Shown: piece after piece, positions 43,128 to 52,046 of the stretch | Layout: each line of letters begins with the position of its first letter | Numbering within the stretch: position 1 is the first letter of the stretch | DNA from: UBA2767 sp965228625 | Lineage (GTDB): Bacteria > Pseudomonadota > Alphaproteobacteria > Rhizobiales > Methyloligellaceae | Direction: 5' to 3' | DNA: 64,000 bases | Assembly (NCBI GenBank): GCA_965228625.1 | Contig: OZ245829.1 | Span: 1,116,001 to 1,180,000, forward strand | Program-made: the position numbers and the translations under genes | Notes under the pieces: model-generated | The model's input: only the letters and a program-made list of their open reading frames with translations | What the model was told of the DNA's origin: nothing | Databases searched by the model: none

Positions 43128-43607
43128 CTACTTCGCGGCGATCATCGAAACTTCGACGAGAACAGGCGCACCGGGTTTGCTGCCGGGAAGCGCGCCGACT
43201 TCCACGGCCGCGCGAGCCGGAGGCACTTTTCCCTCGCCCCAGTACGTGCCGTAGATCTTGTTGAACGCGCCGTAGTTCTTCATGTCCGTCATGAAGACGG
43301 TCGCACGGACAACGTCATCAAAGTCGTAGCCGGCTTCCTTCAGGACGCTGCGAAGATTCTCCATGACGATCTTGGTTTGCGCGGAGACGTCATTCTTCGC
43401 CTCGTCCGGGATTGCTCCTTTGACATATGGAATCTGTCCCGAGACGAACAGCATGCCGTTGGAGAGCTTGATTCCGGGTGAATACGGTGCGATCGGCTTG
43501 TTCCCAGCCGGATAGACGGGCGTTCGCACATCGTCTGCAACAGCCACACCTCCCAGCGCAAATGCGCCGATTGCAAGTAGGGTGATTGTCTTGATGAGGG
43601 TCTTCAT
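43128..43607 (-). CDS. Exported RidA/YjgF-family protein
   Basis: 159 aa. The RidA domain (about residues 30-159) has PYSPGIKLSNGMLFVSGQIP near 44, the FMTDMKNYGAFNKIY helix, and the conserved Arg in PPARAAVEVGALPG that binds the carboxylate of enamine/imine substrates. What is odd is the N-terminus: MKTLIKTITLLAIGAFALGG ending in VAVA is a Sec signal peptide, so it acts in the periplasm, where the usual PLP-derived enamines are absent. AGGGAGG lies before ATG 43607. It is 23 bases downstream of the hydrolase gene, so they are one operon ended by the terminator at 43072. Confidence 0.9.
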   Translation of the reverse strand: MKTLIKTITLLAIGAFALGGVAVADDVRTPVYPAGNKPIAPYSPGIKLSNGMLFVSGQIPYVKGAIPDEAKNDVSAQTKIVMENLRSVLKEAGYDFDDVVRATVFMTDMKNYGAFNKIYGTYWGEGKVPPARAAVEVGALPGSKPGAPVLVEVSMIAAK

Positions 43608-43630
43608 CGGTTTCCTCCCTTTGGTGAGCT

Positions 43631-44395
43631 TCATTTCGCTGCTTCAATAATGAGATTGGCGACGAATTCAGGGTTTGAGACCATGATCGCGTGGCTCGAA
43701 TTCACCTCCTTTGATTTCGCGCCGATCTTTTTTGCAAACTCGCGCTGCAACTTGGTCGGCGTCATATGGTCCTCGCCGGCGATCGCATAGAAGGACGGCT
43801 TTACCTTCCAGGCGACGTTGGTCACCGGCTCGCCCAAGGCCTTGCTGTTCAGCAGCCCCTGACTGGCGGCGATGAAGTCGGTCGTGTTCTTCGGAAGATC
43901 CTGCGCGAAGTATTTCGCGGCGGCATCGTCCGGAAGAAAGAAATAACCGGCGGCATCTTTCTTGAGGGCAGCAATACCCGGCGCGGGATAGACGTCGAGC
44001 TTTGCCGCATCGCCAAGTCCTTGTCCGGCATCGGGCGCGTAGGCCGCGACATAGACTAACGACTTGACCTTGTCGTGAACTCCGGCCTCCGTGATGACCA
44101 TGCCACCCCACGAATGTCCGACCAGAACGACTGGGCCCTCCGCACGCTCAATGGCACGATTGGTGAATGCCACGTCACCTTTGAGAGACTCCAGCGGGTT
44201 CTGAACAGCAATCACATCGAGACCGGCTTTCTCCAATATCGGCGTGACCTTGCTCCAGCTCGAACCATCGGCAAACGCTCCATGTACCAGCACAACGGAC
44301 TTTGCTGTCAGTTCCCTCGCCATAGACGCCGAATATTGTACGAACGTGACGGCGAGCACGAGTGCGCCCAGTGCCAGCAATCGAAACGGCTTCAT
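43631..44395 (-). CDS. Exported alpha/beta hydrolase
   Basis: 254 aa. Signal peptide MKPFRLLALGALVLAVTFVQ, cleavage near MARE. Alpha/beta-hydrolase motifs: oxyanion strand VVLVHGAFADGSSW, nucleophile elbow GHSWGG, and the late His in NSSHAIMVSNPEF; the acid is probably the Asp in AGEDHMTPTKL. The family (AB_hydrolase_6, esterase/EstA-like) acts on small esters or lactones. AAGGAGGTG is a near-perfect ribosome site. First gene of the hydrolase-RidA operon, divergent from the OhrR-type gene, which presumably controls it. Confidence 0.9.
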   Translation of the reverse strand: MKPFRLLALGALVLAVTFVQYSASMARELTAKSVVLVHGAFADGSSWSKVTPILEKAGLDVIAVQNPLESLKGDVAFTNRAIERAEGPVVLVGHSWGGMVITEAGVHDKVKSLVYVAAYAPDAGQGLGDAAKLDVYPAPGIAALKKDAAGYFFLPDDAAAKYFAQDLPKNTTDFIAASQGLLNSKALGEPVTNVAWKVKPSFYAIAGEDHMTPTKLQREFAKKIGAKSKEVNSSHAIMVSNPEFVANLIIEAAK

Positions 44396-44616
44396 TATCC
44401 ACCTCCTTGTCGTCCGGCTCATCTTCAGAAAGCCATTATCTATAGGTTTCTATTATTTAGTGCCCTATATTTTATGATCTTAATAGCCAATGGAGTCAAC
44501 AGGTACAAGCGATCTTCATATTATCAACGGAAATTCAGTAAGTTATTGGATATCGAACTTGCGTGTCCGGAGTCCGTGAATTACATAGGACACAAATTCA
44601 TAGGGAATATTCGACG

Positions 44617-45123
44617 ATGAAATTCAACGTCACGGACAAGGACGGCCTCCTCAGGATCGAGGACCAGCTCTGCTTCGCGCTCTATTCGACGTCCCGCGCC
44701 ATCACCAAGGAATATGCCGTACTGCTCGACACCATGGGCGTCACCTATCCGCAATATCTTGCAATGATGGTTCTCTGGCAGCGTGATGGCCTGCTTGTCC
44801 AGGAAATCGCCGCAAACCTCGAAGTGGATCAAGCTACTGCAACCCCTCTGATCCAGCGCCTCGAAAAGCTCGGCCTCGTCACGCGGCAGCGAAGCCCCGA
44901 GGATGAGCGAAAGGTTCAGGTGTTTCTGACGCCAAAGGGAAAGAAGTACTACAAGATGGCACTTTCCGTGCCCGACGGACTCGGTTGTGCGATTGGCGTT
45001 GACCAGAAACAAGCCAAACGGTTGATCAAGGAGCTGAACGCAATCAAAGCGTTCATCCGAAAGAAGCGCACAGCGGGACAACCTTTCTTCTCGAGTTCCA
45101 ATATCCCATCAGAAAAACACTGA
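44617..45123 (+). CDS. MarR-family regulator, OhrR type
   Basis: 168 aa. The N-terminal helix RIEDQLCFALYSTSRAITKEY matches OhrR exactly at the reactive Cys (here near residue 16), which is oxidised by organic hydroperoxides; winged HTH EIAANLEVDQATATPLIQRL and RSPEDERKVQVFLTPKG follow. No second Cys is seen near the C-terminus, so it is of the one-Cys type. It is divergent from the hydrolase-RidA operon across a 221-base AT-rich gap, so that operon, and not an ohr gene, seems to be its target. The only hint of an operator is the pair TATAGG / CCTATA near 44440-44470. Confidence 0.88.
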   Translation: MKFNVTDKDGLLRIEDQLCFALYSTSRAITKEYAVLLDTMGVTYPQYLAMMVLWQRDGLLVQEIAANLEVDQATATPLIQRLEKLGLVTRQRSPEDERKVQVFLTPKGKKYYKMALSVPDGLGCAIGVDQKQAKRLIKELNAIKAFIRKKRTAGQPFFSSSNIPSEKH

Positions 45124-45170
45124 TCGGGACTTCGAAAGGTCATTTGCGGAAGTTCGAGCACAATGTCGCG

Positions 45171-45219
45171 AGTGTCCCCTTTCCGCTCGCGAGCAAGCCA
45201 GTGGCACGATTGCGAACGC
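45171..45219. repeat. Short dispersed motif without a dusA scar
   Basis: GTCCCCTTTCCGCTCGCGAG and on to AGCCAGTGGCACG match the motifs at 17771, 47821 and 62969. Here no dusA fragment follows; the gap 45124-45291 holds nothing else. Confidence 0.3.
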
Positions 45220-45291
45220 CAGTAGGATGCCCAACTTATGTCCGGTATGTGCCGCAACCTGACCAAACTGGACGTCGTGTCCGTACGCGCA

Positions 45292-45762
45292 CTATCTGCC
45301 GATCACATCCTCGAAAGCACCCAGGTCGAGAAACGCATTCACTTCGACAATCTTTCCGTCTTGAAAGCGCAAGAACCAGGCATAGGTGTTCCTATAGGTT
45401 CCACCAGATTTCAGTGGCGCCGACGCTTTGAAGCGGGCGATCACCATGTCCCCATCGGCGTTGATTGTCGGCACGGTCGGCACGAGCGGTCTTGACAGCG
45501 CAGCATTGAAAGGAGCGATGAGCGCCTTTAGCTCATCCGGACTAAAGCTTCCCGCCGAAGAGCTCAGTCCCTCAACCGTCCAAACGGCATTCTCTGCAAG
45601 CAAGCCAAAGGGCGATCCTGTGCCGGCGCGCCAAGCCACGAATGAGTTCTCGACCGCAGACCGGTTCTCGGCTTCGGAGTCTGCAGATGCATCCGCACCG
45701 AGGAGCGGCACCAATATCAAGGATGAAAACAAGGCGAGCATCACACGAATTTTGGTGTTCAT
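45292..45762 (-). CDS. Exported SnoaL/NTF2-fold protein
   Basis: 156 aa with signal peptide MNTKIRVMLALFSSLILVPL, cleavage near ADASA. The mature part (about 128 aa) fits the SnoaL-like fold: a first helix AENRSAVENSFVAWRAG, the strand FGLLAENAVWTVEG, and the final TYAWFLRFQDGKIVEVNAFL that closes the cone. The family covers isomerases, hydratases and ligand binders. Its ATG overlaps the stop of the SDR gene (ATGA), so they are coupled. Substrate unknown. Confidence 0.85.
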   Translation of the reverse strand: MNTKIRVMLALFSSLILVPLLGADASADSEAENRSAVENSFVAWRAGTGSPFGLLAENAVWTVEGLSSSAGSFSPDELKALIAPFNAALSRPLVPTVPTINADGDMVIARFKASAPLKSGGTYRNTYAWFLRFQDGKIVEVNAFLDLGAFEDVIGR

Positions 45763-46652
45763 AGGACTTCAGGCTCCTCTGTTGGATAATCGGTACTGGT
45801 GGACTTCATAGCCCACGTCTCCATCTCTGTATCTGCGCGCTCCAAAGCCGTGCGCGCCATCTCAAGGGCGTCGCTGCCAGCCAGCAAGCGAAGAGGTGGC
45901 TCCGGGTGCTCGGCAACCTCAACCACCAGGTGCGCGAGGGCGGACGGATCACCGGGCTGTTTGTGGCTGTAGTCGCTGAACTGCTGTCGGACGGCAACGT
46001 CGCGGTCGCCATATTCCTCAACGGCCAATTGTCCGTAGCGAACGGACTCCGACTCCAAAAAGTCCGTCCTGAAGTATCCCGGTTCCACGATCGTGACTCG
46101 AATACCGAAGTCCGCAAGCTCAAGCGAGAGGCTTTCGGCGAAACCCTCAACGGCGAACTTGCTGGCGCAGTAGATCGAAGCACCGGCAAATCCGAGACGT
46201 CCGCCGATTGAAGAGAGGTTTATGATGTGTCCGGCACCTTGCCGCCGCATGATGGGCAGCACAGCTCGCGTCACATCCATGAGGCCGAACACGTTTGTTG
46301 CAAACTGGCGCTCGATCTGTGTAGGGGAGATCGTCTCGAAGTGGCCCAGTTGTCCGAAACCCGCATTGTTCACAAGAACGTCGATCCGGCCAAATCTTGC
46401 TTCCGCCTCCGCAGCGACATCCTCAACCTGTGTGGTGTTCGTCACGTCCAGCGGCAGAACGAGCAGGCGACCTTCCGTCTCAGGGAAGCTCGCAGTCAGG
46501 CTTTCCGGGCGCCGGCCCGTCGCAACCAAGTTCGCCCCGCGCGCCAGCGCCGCCGCCGCAATCTCGCGCCCGATGCCTCGTGTTGCACCGGTCACCAACC
46601 ATGTCTTTGGTTTTCCCCGCATCGCAGGCGTTTCCGACTCACGTTTCGTCAT
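45759..46652 (-). CDS. Short-chain dehydrogenase/reductase
   Basis: 297 aa, cytosolic. NAD(P) motif TGATRGIG near residue 19, with Arg residues (ATGRRPES) after strand 2 that favour NADP; NNAG; catalytic Ser-139 region with YCASK (Tyr-x3-Lys). The extended C-terminus and ATLVEPGYFRTDF-like stretch place it with classical SDRs of the oxidoreductase type. The start at 46652 or ATG 46622 is open. Cotranscribed with the exported SnoaL protein and divergent from the AraC gene 140 bases away, which is likely its regulator. Confidence 0.9.
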   Translation of the reverse strand: MTKRESETPAMRGKPKTWLVTGATRGIGREIAAAALARGANLVATGRRPESLTASFPETEGRLLVLPLDVTNTTQVEDVAAEAEARFGRIDVLVNNAGFGQLGHFETISPTQIERQFATNVFGLMDVTRAVLPIMRRQGAGHIINLSSIGGRLGFAGASIYCASKFAVEGFAESLSLELADFGIRVTIVEPGYFRTDFLESESVRYGQLAVEEYGDRDVAVRQQFSDYSHKQPGDPSALAHLVVEVAEHPEPPLRLLAGSDALEMARTALERADTEMETWAMKSTSTDYPTEEPEVL

Positions 46653-46791
46653 GCAGGCGCAAACCGCCTGGCGTCATGCATAACGAACGCATGTCTTGAA
46701 GGAGTAGACCGTTCCTGCGATATGCTTGCACGATCCTGCAAAACTCGTCCCTCGACGTCAGGCAGAAAATCTACCGGCTTGGAATAACGCC

Positions 46792-47709
46792 ATGCGCACG
46801 ATCTCGGATTTGATCAGAACGCTTGCCGACCTCGCGCCCGACGACGGCATCCATGAACATCCGGCCGCACGTCTTGGCATCATCCGATCCTCTGCGCCCA
46901 CACTCCCTGTTCCGGTGATCTACCGGCCGACACTGTGCTTTGTGGCGCAGGGCGGTAAGGAAGTGAAACTGGACAATCGTTACATCCGCTATGACGCCGA
47001 GTATTTTCTGCTCGGCGCTGTCGATGTCCCTGTTCTTGGTGCCGTAGTGGAAGCGTCGAAGAACCAACCGTTCTTGTGCATACGCATGGACCTCGACCTC
47101 ATGATGGTGGCGGAATTGGTCACTCAGGCGCCCGTTCGCGTAGAAGAACCTGACTTGGAGGGATTGACGCTCGGCGCGACGACGCCCGAACTAGTTGACG
47201 CGTTTGCGCGTCTCGCGGCCTCCCTCAGCATACAACGCGATCTCGAAGTGATGGCGCCACTGGTGTCTCGAGAGATTGTCTGGCGCGTTCTCGCCGGACC
47301 AAGCGGTGACGCCCTTCGCCAGATCTGCATGTCGGACAGCCGACTTGCGAATATCCAACGTTCTATCAGTCTTCTGAGCGAGAACTATTGCCGTTCAATC
47401 ACAATCGAGGACCTCGCATCGGCGGCGAGCATGAGTGCCTCGTCATTTCATCGCCATTTCAAGTCGGTCGTCGGAACGACACCGGTCAGATATCGGGCAC
47501 GGTTGCGGTTAATGGAGGCGCAACGCCTTATGCTGGTTGATGGTTACGACGCGGCGGCTGCCGGCTTTGAGGTCGGATACGGATCGCCATCTCAGTTCAC
47601 GCGCGAGTATGCTCGTCTCTATGGTGCGCCGCCTGCAAGAGATGTGGCGCGCATTCGGGAAAGCTCCGATATCACACAGGCAACACTGCAGCTTCACCAG
47701 GTTGGATGA
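46792..47709 (+). CDS. AraC-family regulator with AraC_N domain
   Basis: 305 aa. The N-terminal domain (STLPVPVIYRPTLCFVAQGG-like region, then DAEYFLLGAVDVPVLGAV) is the AraC_N cupin fold typical of regulators paired with SDR or aldo-keto genes. The C-terminal double HTH has IEDLASAASMSASSFHRHFK and GFEVGYGSPSQFTREYARLY. The first ATG at 46726 has no merit; 46792 gives the family start. Divergent from the SDR/SnoaL operon. Downstream are 508 bases that hold no gene but the short motif at 47821 and dusA scar D. Confidence 0.88.
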   Translation: MRTISDLIRTLADLAPDDGIHEHPAARLGIIRSSAPTLPVPVIYRPTLCFVAQGGKEVKLDNRYIRYDAEYFLLGAVDVPVLGAVVEASKNQPFLCIRMDLDLMMVAELVTQAPVRVEEPDLEGLTLGATTPELVDAFARLAASLSIQRDLEVMAPLVSREIVWRVLAGPSGDALRQICMSDSRLANIQRSISLLSENYCRSITIEDLASAASMSASSFHRHFKSVVGTTPVRYRARLRLMEAQRLMLVDGYDAAAAGFEVGYGSPSQFTREYARLYGAPPARDVARIRESSDITQATLQLHQVG

Positions 47710-47820
47710 CCATCTCGGTTAGGCGACCATGTCCCACCGATCATCCCACGCGGTACATGAGGCGCGACGGCATCCGCTGTGGAATACCAAGCACACGTCG
47801 AAGTATCCCGTCGAGAACGT

Positions 47821-47858
47821 CTCATTCCCGCCCATGAATGAACCAGTTGCGCGAAGGC
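47821..47858. repeat. Short dispersed motif left of dusA scar D
   Basis: CTCATTCCCGCCCATGAATG, then AACCAGTTGCGCGAA; similar to the copies at 17771, 45171 and 62969 and lying 76 bases left of scar D. Confidence 0.35.
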
Positions 47859-47933
47859 GAGGTGCTGCCTTGGTTTCAGCCGCAGCCACATATTGCCGTC
47901 AATTTAATCGAGATGGATCTCCATCGTTTCCCG

Positions 47934-48136
47934 TTGACCCGTGAGTGCATACATATTGCACACGCGGCCTTGTAACCCGCTGAAATTTATAGAATTTGCG
48001 TCCACTCCATCATAGGCGCAACGGAGAACCGCCTATCCACCCGCGGATCTGTTGAGGAAGTCTGGTCCATAGGGCCAGTCCAAACGCCTGCCGTTGTGGC
48101 CCTGTCAAACGGACGCGGACTATGGGTGCACATAGG
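47934..48136 (-). repeat. dusA-type dispersed repeat, copy D
   Basis: Full-length copy collinear with A and C. Of all copies its dusA part is the best preserved. The possible dusA -35 element GTTTGACA is intact on the minus strand. Confidence 0.88.
47987..48070 (-). pseudogene. dusA: dusA 5' fragment, scar D
   Basis: From ATG 48070: MDQTSSTDPR, VDRRFSVAPMMEWTQIL, TAA. Here the invariant DusA stretch is perfect up to EWT; then the sequence leaves dusA (a true DusA has Asp at this point). This places the junction between foreign DNA and dusA within or just after the codons for APMMEWT. Confidence 0.87.
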
Positions 48137-48217
48137 CGCGGATCTACGACCCGACCCTGGCCTTCCCGCAATCGGAGACGCGCGGATACCGAACGACCGG
48201 CCACAACCTCGCGCGGC

Positions 48218-49327
48218 TCATTTGGCGGTCGCGACCTCAGCGACGAAAGGCGCATCCGACAGGGCGGGCAATGGCACGCCGACACCATCGCCAGCGCTTC
48301 TGATGTCATCGACAACGTTGACCGGAAGTGGAACGCCAATCCTGCTGAAGCGCTCCTCATTGAGAAACTCCGGCTCGCCGGGTAGCAGGATCTCATCGAC
48401 GCCTTCGGCGCGGGGTGTCGCCTTCATGAGCTCGACAAACCGGTCGACCCGGGCAAGAAACTCGTCCTGCGGCATGAAACACGCAACATCGACAGCCATG
48501 ATGAACTGGCCGTTGTCCTGCGGATTCTCGAAGTCGGCGTAGAGATTGTTGATCAGTGCGCCGAATGCAGCTCCCGACAGGACACCGGCAAACAGATCGA
48601 CAAGCACCGCGATCGCCGAGCCTTTGGCCCCGGCAAACGGCAGGACAACCCCTGCCTCGGCTTCCTTTGAATCGGTGGTGGGCCGCCCCTGTGTGTCGAG
48701 CGCCCATCCGTCGGGAATTGACGCGCCCCGTTTCGCGGCCTCGACGATCTTTCCGCGCGCCACGACAGAGGATGACATGTCGACGACGATCGCCGGATAT
48801 TGACCCGCGGGCACTGCCACGGACAACGGATTCGTCCCGAGCGCGCGCCCGCGGCTCCCCCATATCGCCATCGAAATCGGAGAGTTGCTTGCGCTTACGC
48901 CGATCATGCCGTTGGGGGGCGCCTGCGTCACATAGTAGGAACCCGGCCCGTTGTGGTTGCTGTGTCTCACGGAGGCGATGCCGACACCGGTCTCAGCGGC
49001 AATCCGTATCGCCTCCTTCATGGCCAAATCTCCGACGACGGCGCCCATTCCATTGTCACCATCAACCAACGCAACTGCCGGACCGCTGCGTTCGATGGTT
49101 ATGTCCGGATCGGGATTCACCACACCCCGCCGGAGCCGCTCGGTGTAAATGGGAATACGTGTGACGCCATGCGCGCCGTGACCGCGCAGATCCGCATGGA
49201 CCAGATTGTCGGCAACGATGGCCGCAGCTTCCCGCGCAAGGCCGAAATGCCTGAACACTTCGCTTGTAAAACGACGCAGGGCTTCCGCGTCGCAATACAA
49301 ATGACCGGACGCGCCTTCTGAGGTCAT
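48218..49327 (-). CDS. Ldh family (malate/lactate/ureidoglycolate-type) oxidoreductase
   Basis: 369 aa, cytosolic NAD(P)-dependent dehydrogenase of the Ldh_2 superfamily, unrelated to classical MDH/LDH. Marks: NLVHADLRGHGAHGVTRI near residue 38 (substrate/catalytic His), GVGIASVRHSNHNGPGSYYV near 112 and VVDMSSSVVARGKI near 175. GGGAGG lies 11 bases before ATG 49327. Divergent from the FCD-GntR gene, with an inverted repeat between them. It is the leftmost gene of a catabolic island that includes TctCBA. The 2-hydroxy-acid substrate cannot be specified. Confidence 0.9.
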   Translation of the reverse strand: MTSEGASGHLYCDAEALRRFTSEVFRHFGLAREAAAIVADNLVHADLRGHGAHGVTRIPIYTERLRRGVVNPDPDITIERSGPAVALVDGDNGMGAVVGDLAMKEAIRIAAETGVGIASVRHSNHNGPGSYYVTQAPPNGMIGVSASNSPISMAIWGSRGRALGTNPLSVAVPAGQYPAIVVDMSSSVVARGKIVEAAKRGASIPDGWALDTQGRPTTDSKEAEAGVVLPFAGAKGSAIAVLVDLFAGVLSGAAFGALINNLYADFENPQDNGQFIMAVDVACFMPQDEFLARVDRFVELMKATPRAEGVDEILLPGEPEFLNEERFSRIGVPLPVNVVDDIRSAGDGVGVPLPALSDAPFVAEVATAK

Positions 49328-49431
49328 GTCCGCTTTTGCCTCCCTTCCTGACGATGTATGCCGGCACAGCAACGGCGCGGTGCCGGACCGTTGCATCCGA
49401 ACGATCGCCCACAGCTTTCGGCAGCGGTTTC

Positions 49432-49447
49432 AAATTGTCAACAATTT
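49432..49447. promoter_or_regulatory. Candidate FCD-GntR operator
   Basis: AAATTGT-CA-ACAATTT, a perfect seven-base inverted repeat, 105 bases upstream of the Ldh start and 165 bases before the GntR start. FCD-type GntR proteins bind short palindromes of this sort. The neighbouring AT-rich DNA (49450-49490) probably holds the promoters. Confidence 0.5.
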
Positions 49448-49611
49448 TGCTTTTTTGATATACATTTTAAATTGACATACAGACTATCGGGTGCGAACCA
49501 TTGACAATGCTGCGTACAATGCCCATACCCGGACCAGTTGGCGGGGCTGGATCAGAGGCCACTTATCTCCCGGACTCAATGACTTATCCGGCGGCGGTAC
49601 CAGGAGCAGAG

Positions 49612-50286
49612 ATGTCTGTCGATGAACTCCAGGACGCATCGCGTCCACTCACCACACTCGTGCGCGAGCGGATCGAGCACATGGTCATGCGCGGCGAGCT
49701 TAAGGCCGGCGACCGGCTGAACGAGAACGCGCTGGCAGCCGAGTTGAACGTCAGTCGGGGTCCGGTGCGCGAAGCGACCCGGGTTTTGGCCGAGGCCGGC
49801 TTGCTGACGATCATGCCAAACCGCGGCGCCTTCGTTCGTGAAATCAGCCTTGAGGATGTGCTGCATGTCTACGACATCCGTGCAGGCCTTGCGCGCGTCT
49901 CGGGACGGCTCGCTGCGCTGCGTGCAACACAAGCCGATATAGACATGCTCCGCGAGCTTTGGTGCGACATGGAAGAGGCGCGCTCCAGCCGCAATTCCGA
50001 CGAGTATTATGAGATCAACCGAAAGTTCCACGCGAAGATTGTCGAGATGACGGGCAATCCGAGACTGATCGAGTTTCACGAACAGACGGAGCGGGAGGTG
50101 TTCCTGTTCCTGCGCCGAGGCGTTTCAGGCCCCACCCGCATCGATATTTCGAACAAGCAGCACAAGGACATGCTCGACGCGATTGCAGCGGGGGACGAGC
50201 TTGAGGCCGCACGCGCTTTCGAACGCCATGTCGTGGCCGGAAAGCAGCGGATGCTGGATACGATCGTGACCCGTCCGGGCGGATAG
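49612..50286 (+). CDS. GntR-family regulator, FadR/FCD type
   Basis: 224 aa. Winged HTH (RERIEHMVMRGELKAGDRLN, LAAELNVSRGPVREATRVL) and an all-helical FCD effector domain (DIRAGLARVSGRLAALRATQ; EINRKFHAKIVEMTGN and KDMLDAIAAGDELEAARAF supply the metal-binding Asp/His). I chose ATG 49612, with AGGAG seven bases upstream, over a TTG at 49501 that adds 37 unlike residues. FCD regulators respond to carboxylic acids; with the tct genes downstream, it is probably the island's repressor. Confidence 0.92.
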   Translation: MSVDELQDASRPLTTLVRERIEHMVMRGELKAGDRLNENALAAELNVSRGPVREATRVLAEAGLLTIMPNRGAFVREISLEDVLHVYDIRAGLARVSGRLAALRATQADIDMLRELWCDMEEARSSRNSDEYYEINRKFHAKIVEMTGNPRLIEFHEQTEREVFLFLRRGVSGPTRIDISNKQHKDMLDAIAAGDELEAARAFERHVVAGKQRMLDTIVTRPGG

Positions 50287-50556
50287 ACGAACCAATGAGC
50301 GGCGATAACAAACCAAGAGGCCGCGGGACGAATTTGGGGAGGAATTGCGAATTGGAAAAATCTAGAATCTAGACTGCCGTTCCGGCGACCGCGCCAAAGC
50401 GCAATATGCCGGCACAACAACAAACTTCAACAAAGTCGAAATGCCGTGCGCCGAAGAAATCCGCTTCTTCGCGATTGGGGAGACTCTGTTTTCCGGTGTC
50501 GTGGCCTACGACGCCGCTGAAGAGAAACCCGCAGTAAAAATGGGAGGAAATATCAA

Positions 50557-51507
50557 ATGAAGTTGTTCAAGTATCTGGCGATCCTTGCGTTCGCGACCGT
50601 TGCCCTGTTCACGGGTCCGGCAGCAGCCTGGGAGCCCACGAAACCAATTAAGATCATTGTCGGGTTCTCGCCCGGCGGCGGCACCGACATCGTTGCACGC
50701 ACGCTGGTTGCAGCCTCCCAGGAGTTCTTTCCCGTACCGCTCGTTGTGGTGAACAAGCCGGGCGCCGGCGGCACGCTGGCCGCCGACTTCGTCTCCAAGG
50801 CGAAACCCGATGGTTACACCCTTCTCGTGGCCGGAGGCAGCGAGAGCACGTCGGTCCCGAACCACCGCAAGGTCAACTACAAGATTGAAGAATTCGTTGG
50901 CGTTATTCGCCTGATACGGTCTCGGATCTTCATCGCCGTGCGAGCCGACAGTGACATCAAGTCGATCGACGACCTCAAGGCGAAGGCAAAGGCAAACCCA
51001 GGCAAACTCTCCTATGGCACCTCTGGGCAAGGCTCGATTCTGCACTCGGCCATGCTGTTGCTCGCGAACGACCTTGATATCGATCTCCGCCACGTTCCCT
51101 ACAAGGGTGGCGCACCGGCAATGGCGGCGCTCCTTGGTGGACACCTCGACATCACCATGGTCGGCGGACCGGAGGAAGCGCAGGCCCACCTTGCAGCCGG
51201 CAAAATCCGCCTCCTGGCGCTGACATCCGACAGCCGTTTTCCCGGTTTCAAGGATGTGCCGACACTGAAAGAGATGGGAGTCGACGTGTATGTCGACAAC
51301 ATGAAAGGGCTCGTCGCCCCCAAAGGCACGCCGCCGGAAGTGGTGACCTACCTGCACGACACCTTCAAGAAAGGGCTCGACAGCAAGGTCTGGGAAAAGC
51401 TGGCGGCCAAACTGAAACTCGAGACCGGCTACCTGAGCGGCGAGGAATTCTCCGCCGCGATGCAGACCATGTCGGGCAACATCGGCAAGGCCGTCAAAGG
51501 CCTGTAG
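50557..51507 (+). CDS. tctC: TctC substrate-binding protein, second system
   Basis: 316 aa, Bug/TctC family, normal length. Signal peptide MKLFKYLAILAFATVALFTG with cleavage near AAAW. KIIVGFSPGGGTDIVARTL near residue 30 and VNKPGAGGTLAADFVSK near 65 are the ligand-binding loops. Good ribosome site (GGGAGG). The upstream 270 bases hold no gene; TCTAGAATCTAGA at 50361 is a possible operator I do not trust. First gene of tctC-tctB-tctA. Confidence 0.93.
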   Translation: MKLFKYLAILAFATVALFTGPAAAWEPTKPIKIIVGFSPGGGTDIVARTLVAASQEFFPVPLVVVNKPGAGGTLAADFVSKAKPDGYTLLVAGGSESTSVPNHRKVNYKIEEFVGVIRLIRSRIFIAVRADSDIKSIDDLKAKAKANPGKLSYGTSGQGSILHSAMLLLANDLDIDLRHVPYKGGAPAMAALLGGHLDITMVGGPEEAQAHLAAGKIRLLALTSDSRFPGFKDVPTLKEMGVDVYVDNMKGLVAPKGTPPEVVTYLHDTFKKGLDSKVWEKLAAKLKLETGYLSGEEFSAAMQTMSGNIGKAVKGL

Positions 51508-51567
51508 TCAGGCCGGTATCCTGGCGACAACGATGACGGCACCTGCAGGTTTGGGGAGAGACAGGCG

Positions 51568-52038
51568 ATGACCGACCGGTTGTTTGGAATCGTGGCGGGC
51601 ATCTTGTCTCTCCTCTTCCTGCTCGTCGCCGTACCGTCGATCGCCGGGGACTGGCAAAGCGGTCCCGACGCGCGGTATTTCACCGTCGGACCGCGCCTGT
51701 TTCCCTACATTGCCGGGAGTCTTACGCTCATATTCTCAATCGGTATCGCATTGCGGCCCGCGCCGGACAGTCGTTTGAGGCTGTTCAACTCGTTCGAGGG
51801 CCGGATAAACGTGCTCATGGCGCTTGCGATTGCCCTCCTCTTTGTTGTGCTGCTGAACGTGCTCGGATTCGTCGTGTCCGGTGTGGTTGCACTCGTTGCC
51901 TTCCTGATCGGTTTCGGAGAGCGGCGCTGGTACGTCGTCCTGCCTTTGGGTGTCGGCGTGCCGGTCTTCGTCAAACTGGTCTTCACCCACGCATTCGCGC
52001 TGGAGCTCCCCTCCGGCCTCATCGAGTTGCCAATCTGA
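51568..52038 (+). CDS. tctB: TctB small membrane subunit
   Basis: 156 aa, four membrane helices, the small permease subunit of a tripartite tricarboxylate transporter. FGIVAGILSLLFLLVAVPSI at the start and PRLFPYIAGSLTLIFSIGIA near 45 are typical. GGGGAGAG precedes the ATG. It is a separate protein here, in contrast to the fused TctB domain at 25856. Eight bases before tctA. Confidence 0.9.
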   Translation: MTDRLFGIVAGILSLLFLLVAVPSIAGDWQSGPDARYFTVGPRLFPYIAGSLTLIFSIGIALRPAPDSRLRLFNSFEGRINVLMALAIALLFVVLLNVLGFVVSGVVALVAFLIGFGERRWYVVLPLGVGVPVFVKLVFTHAFALELPSGLIELPI

Positions 52039-52046
52039 GGCCGGTC

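Noticed and set aside
44440..44470. TATAGG...CCTATA pair as OhrR operator
   Set aside because: The spacing of about 17 bases is unlike known OhrR sites (TACAATT-AATTGTA); kept only as a hint in the gene entry.
50361..50373. TCTAGAATCTAGA as an operator for tctCBA
   Set aside because: It is two copies of a self-palindromic hexamer; no second site or conserved context supports it.
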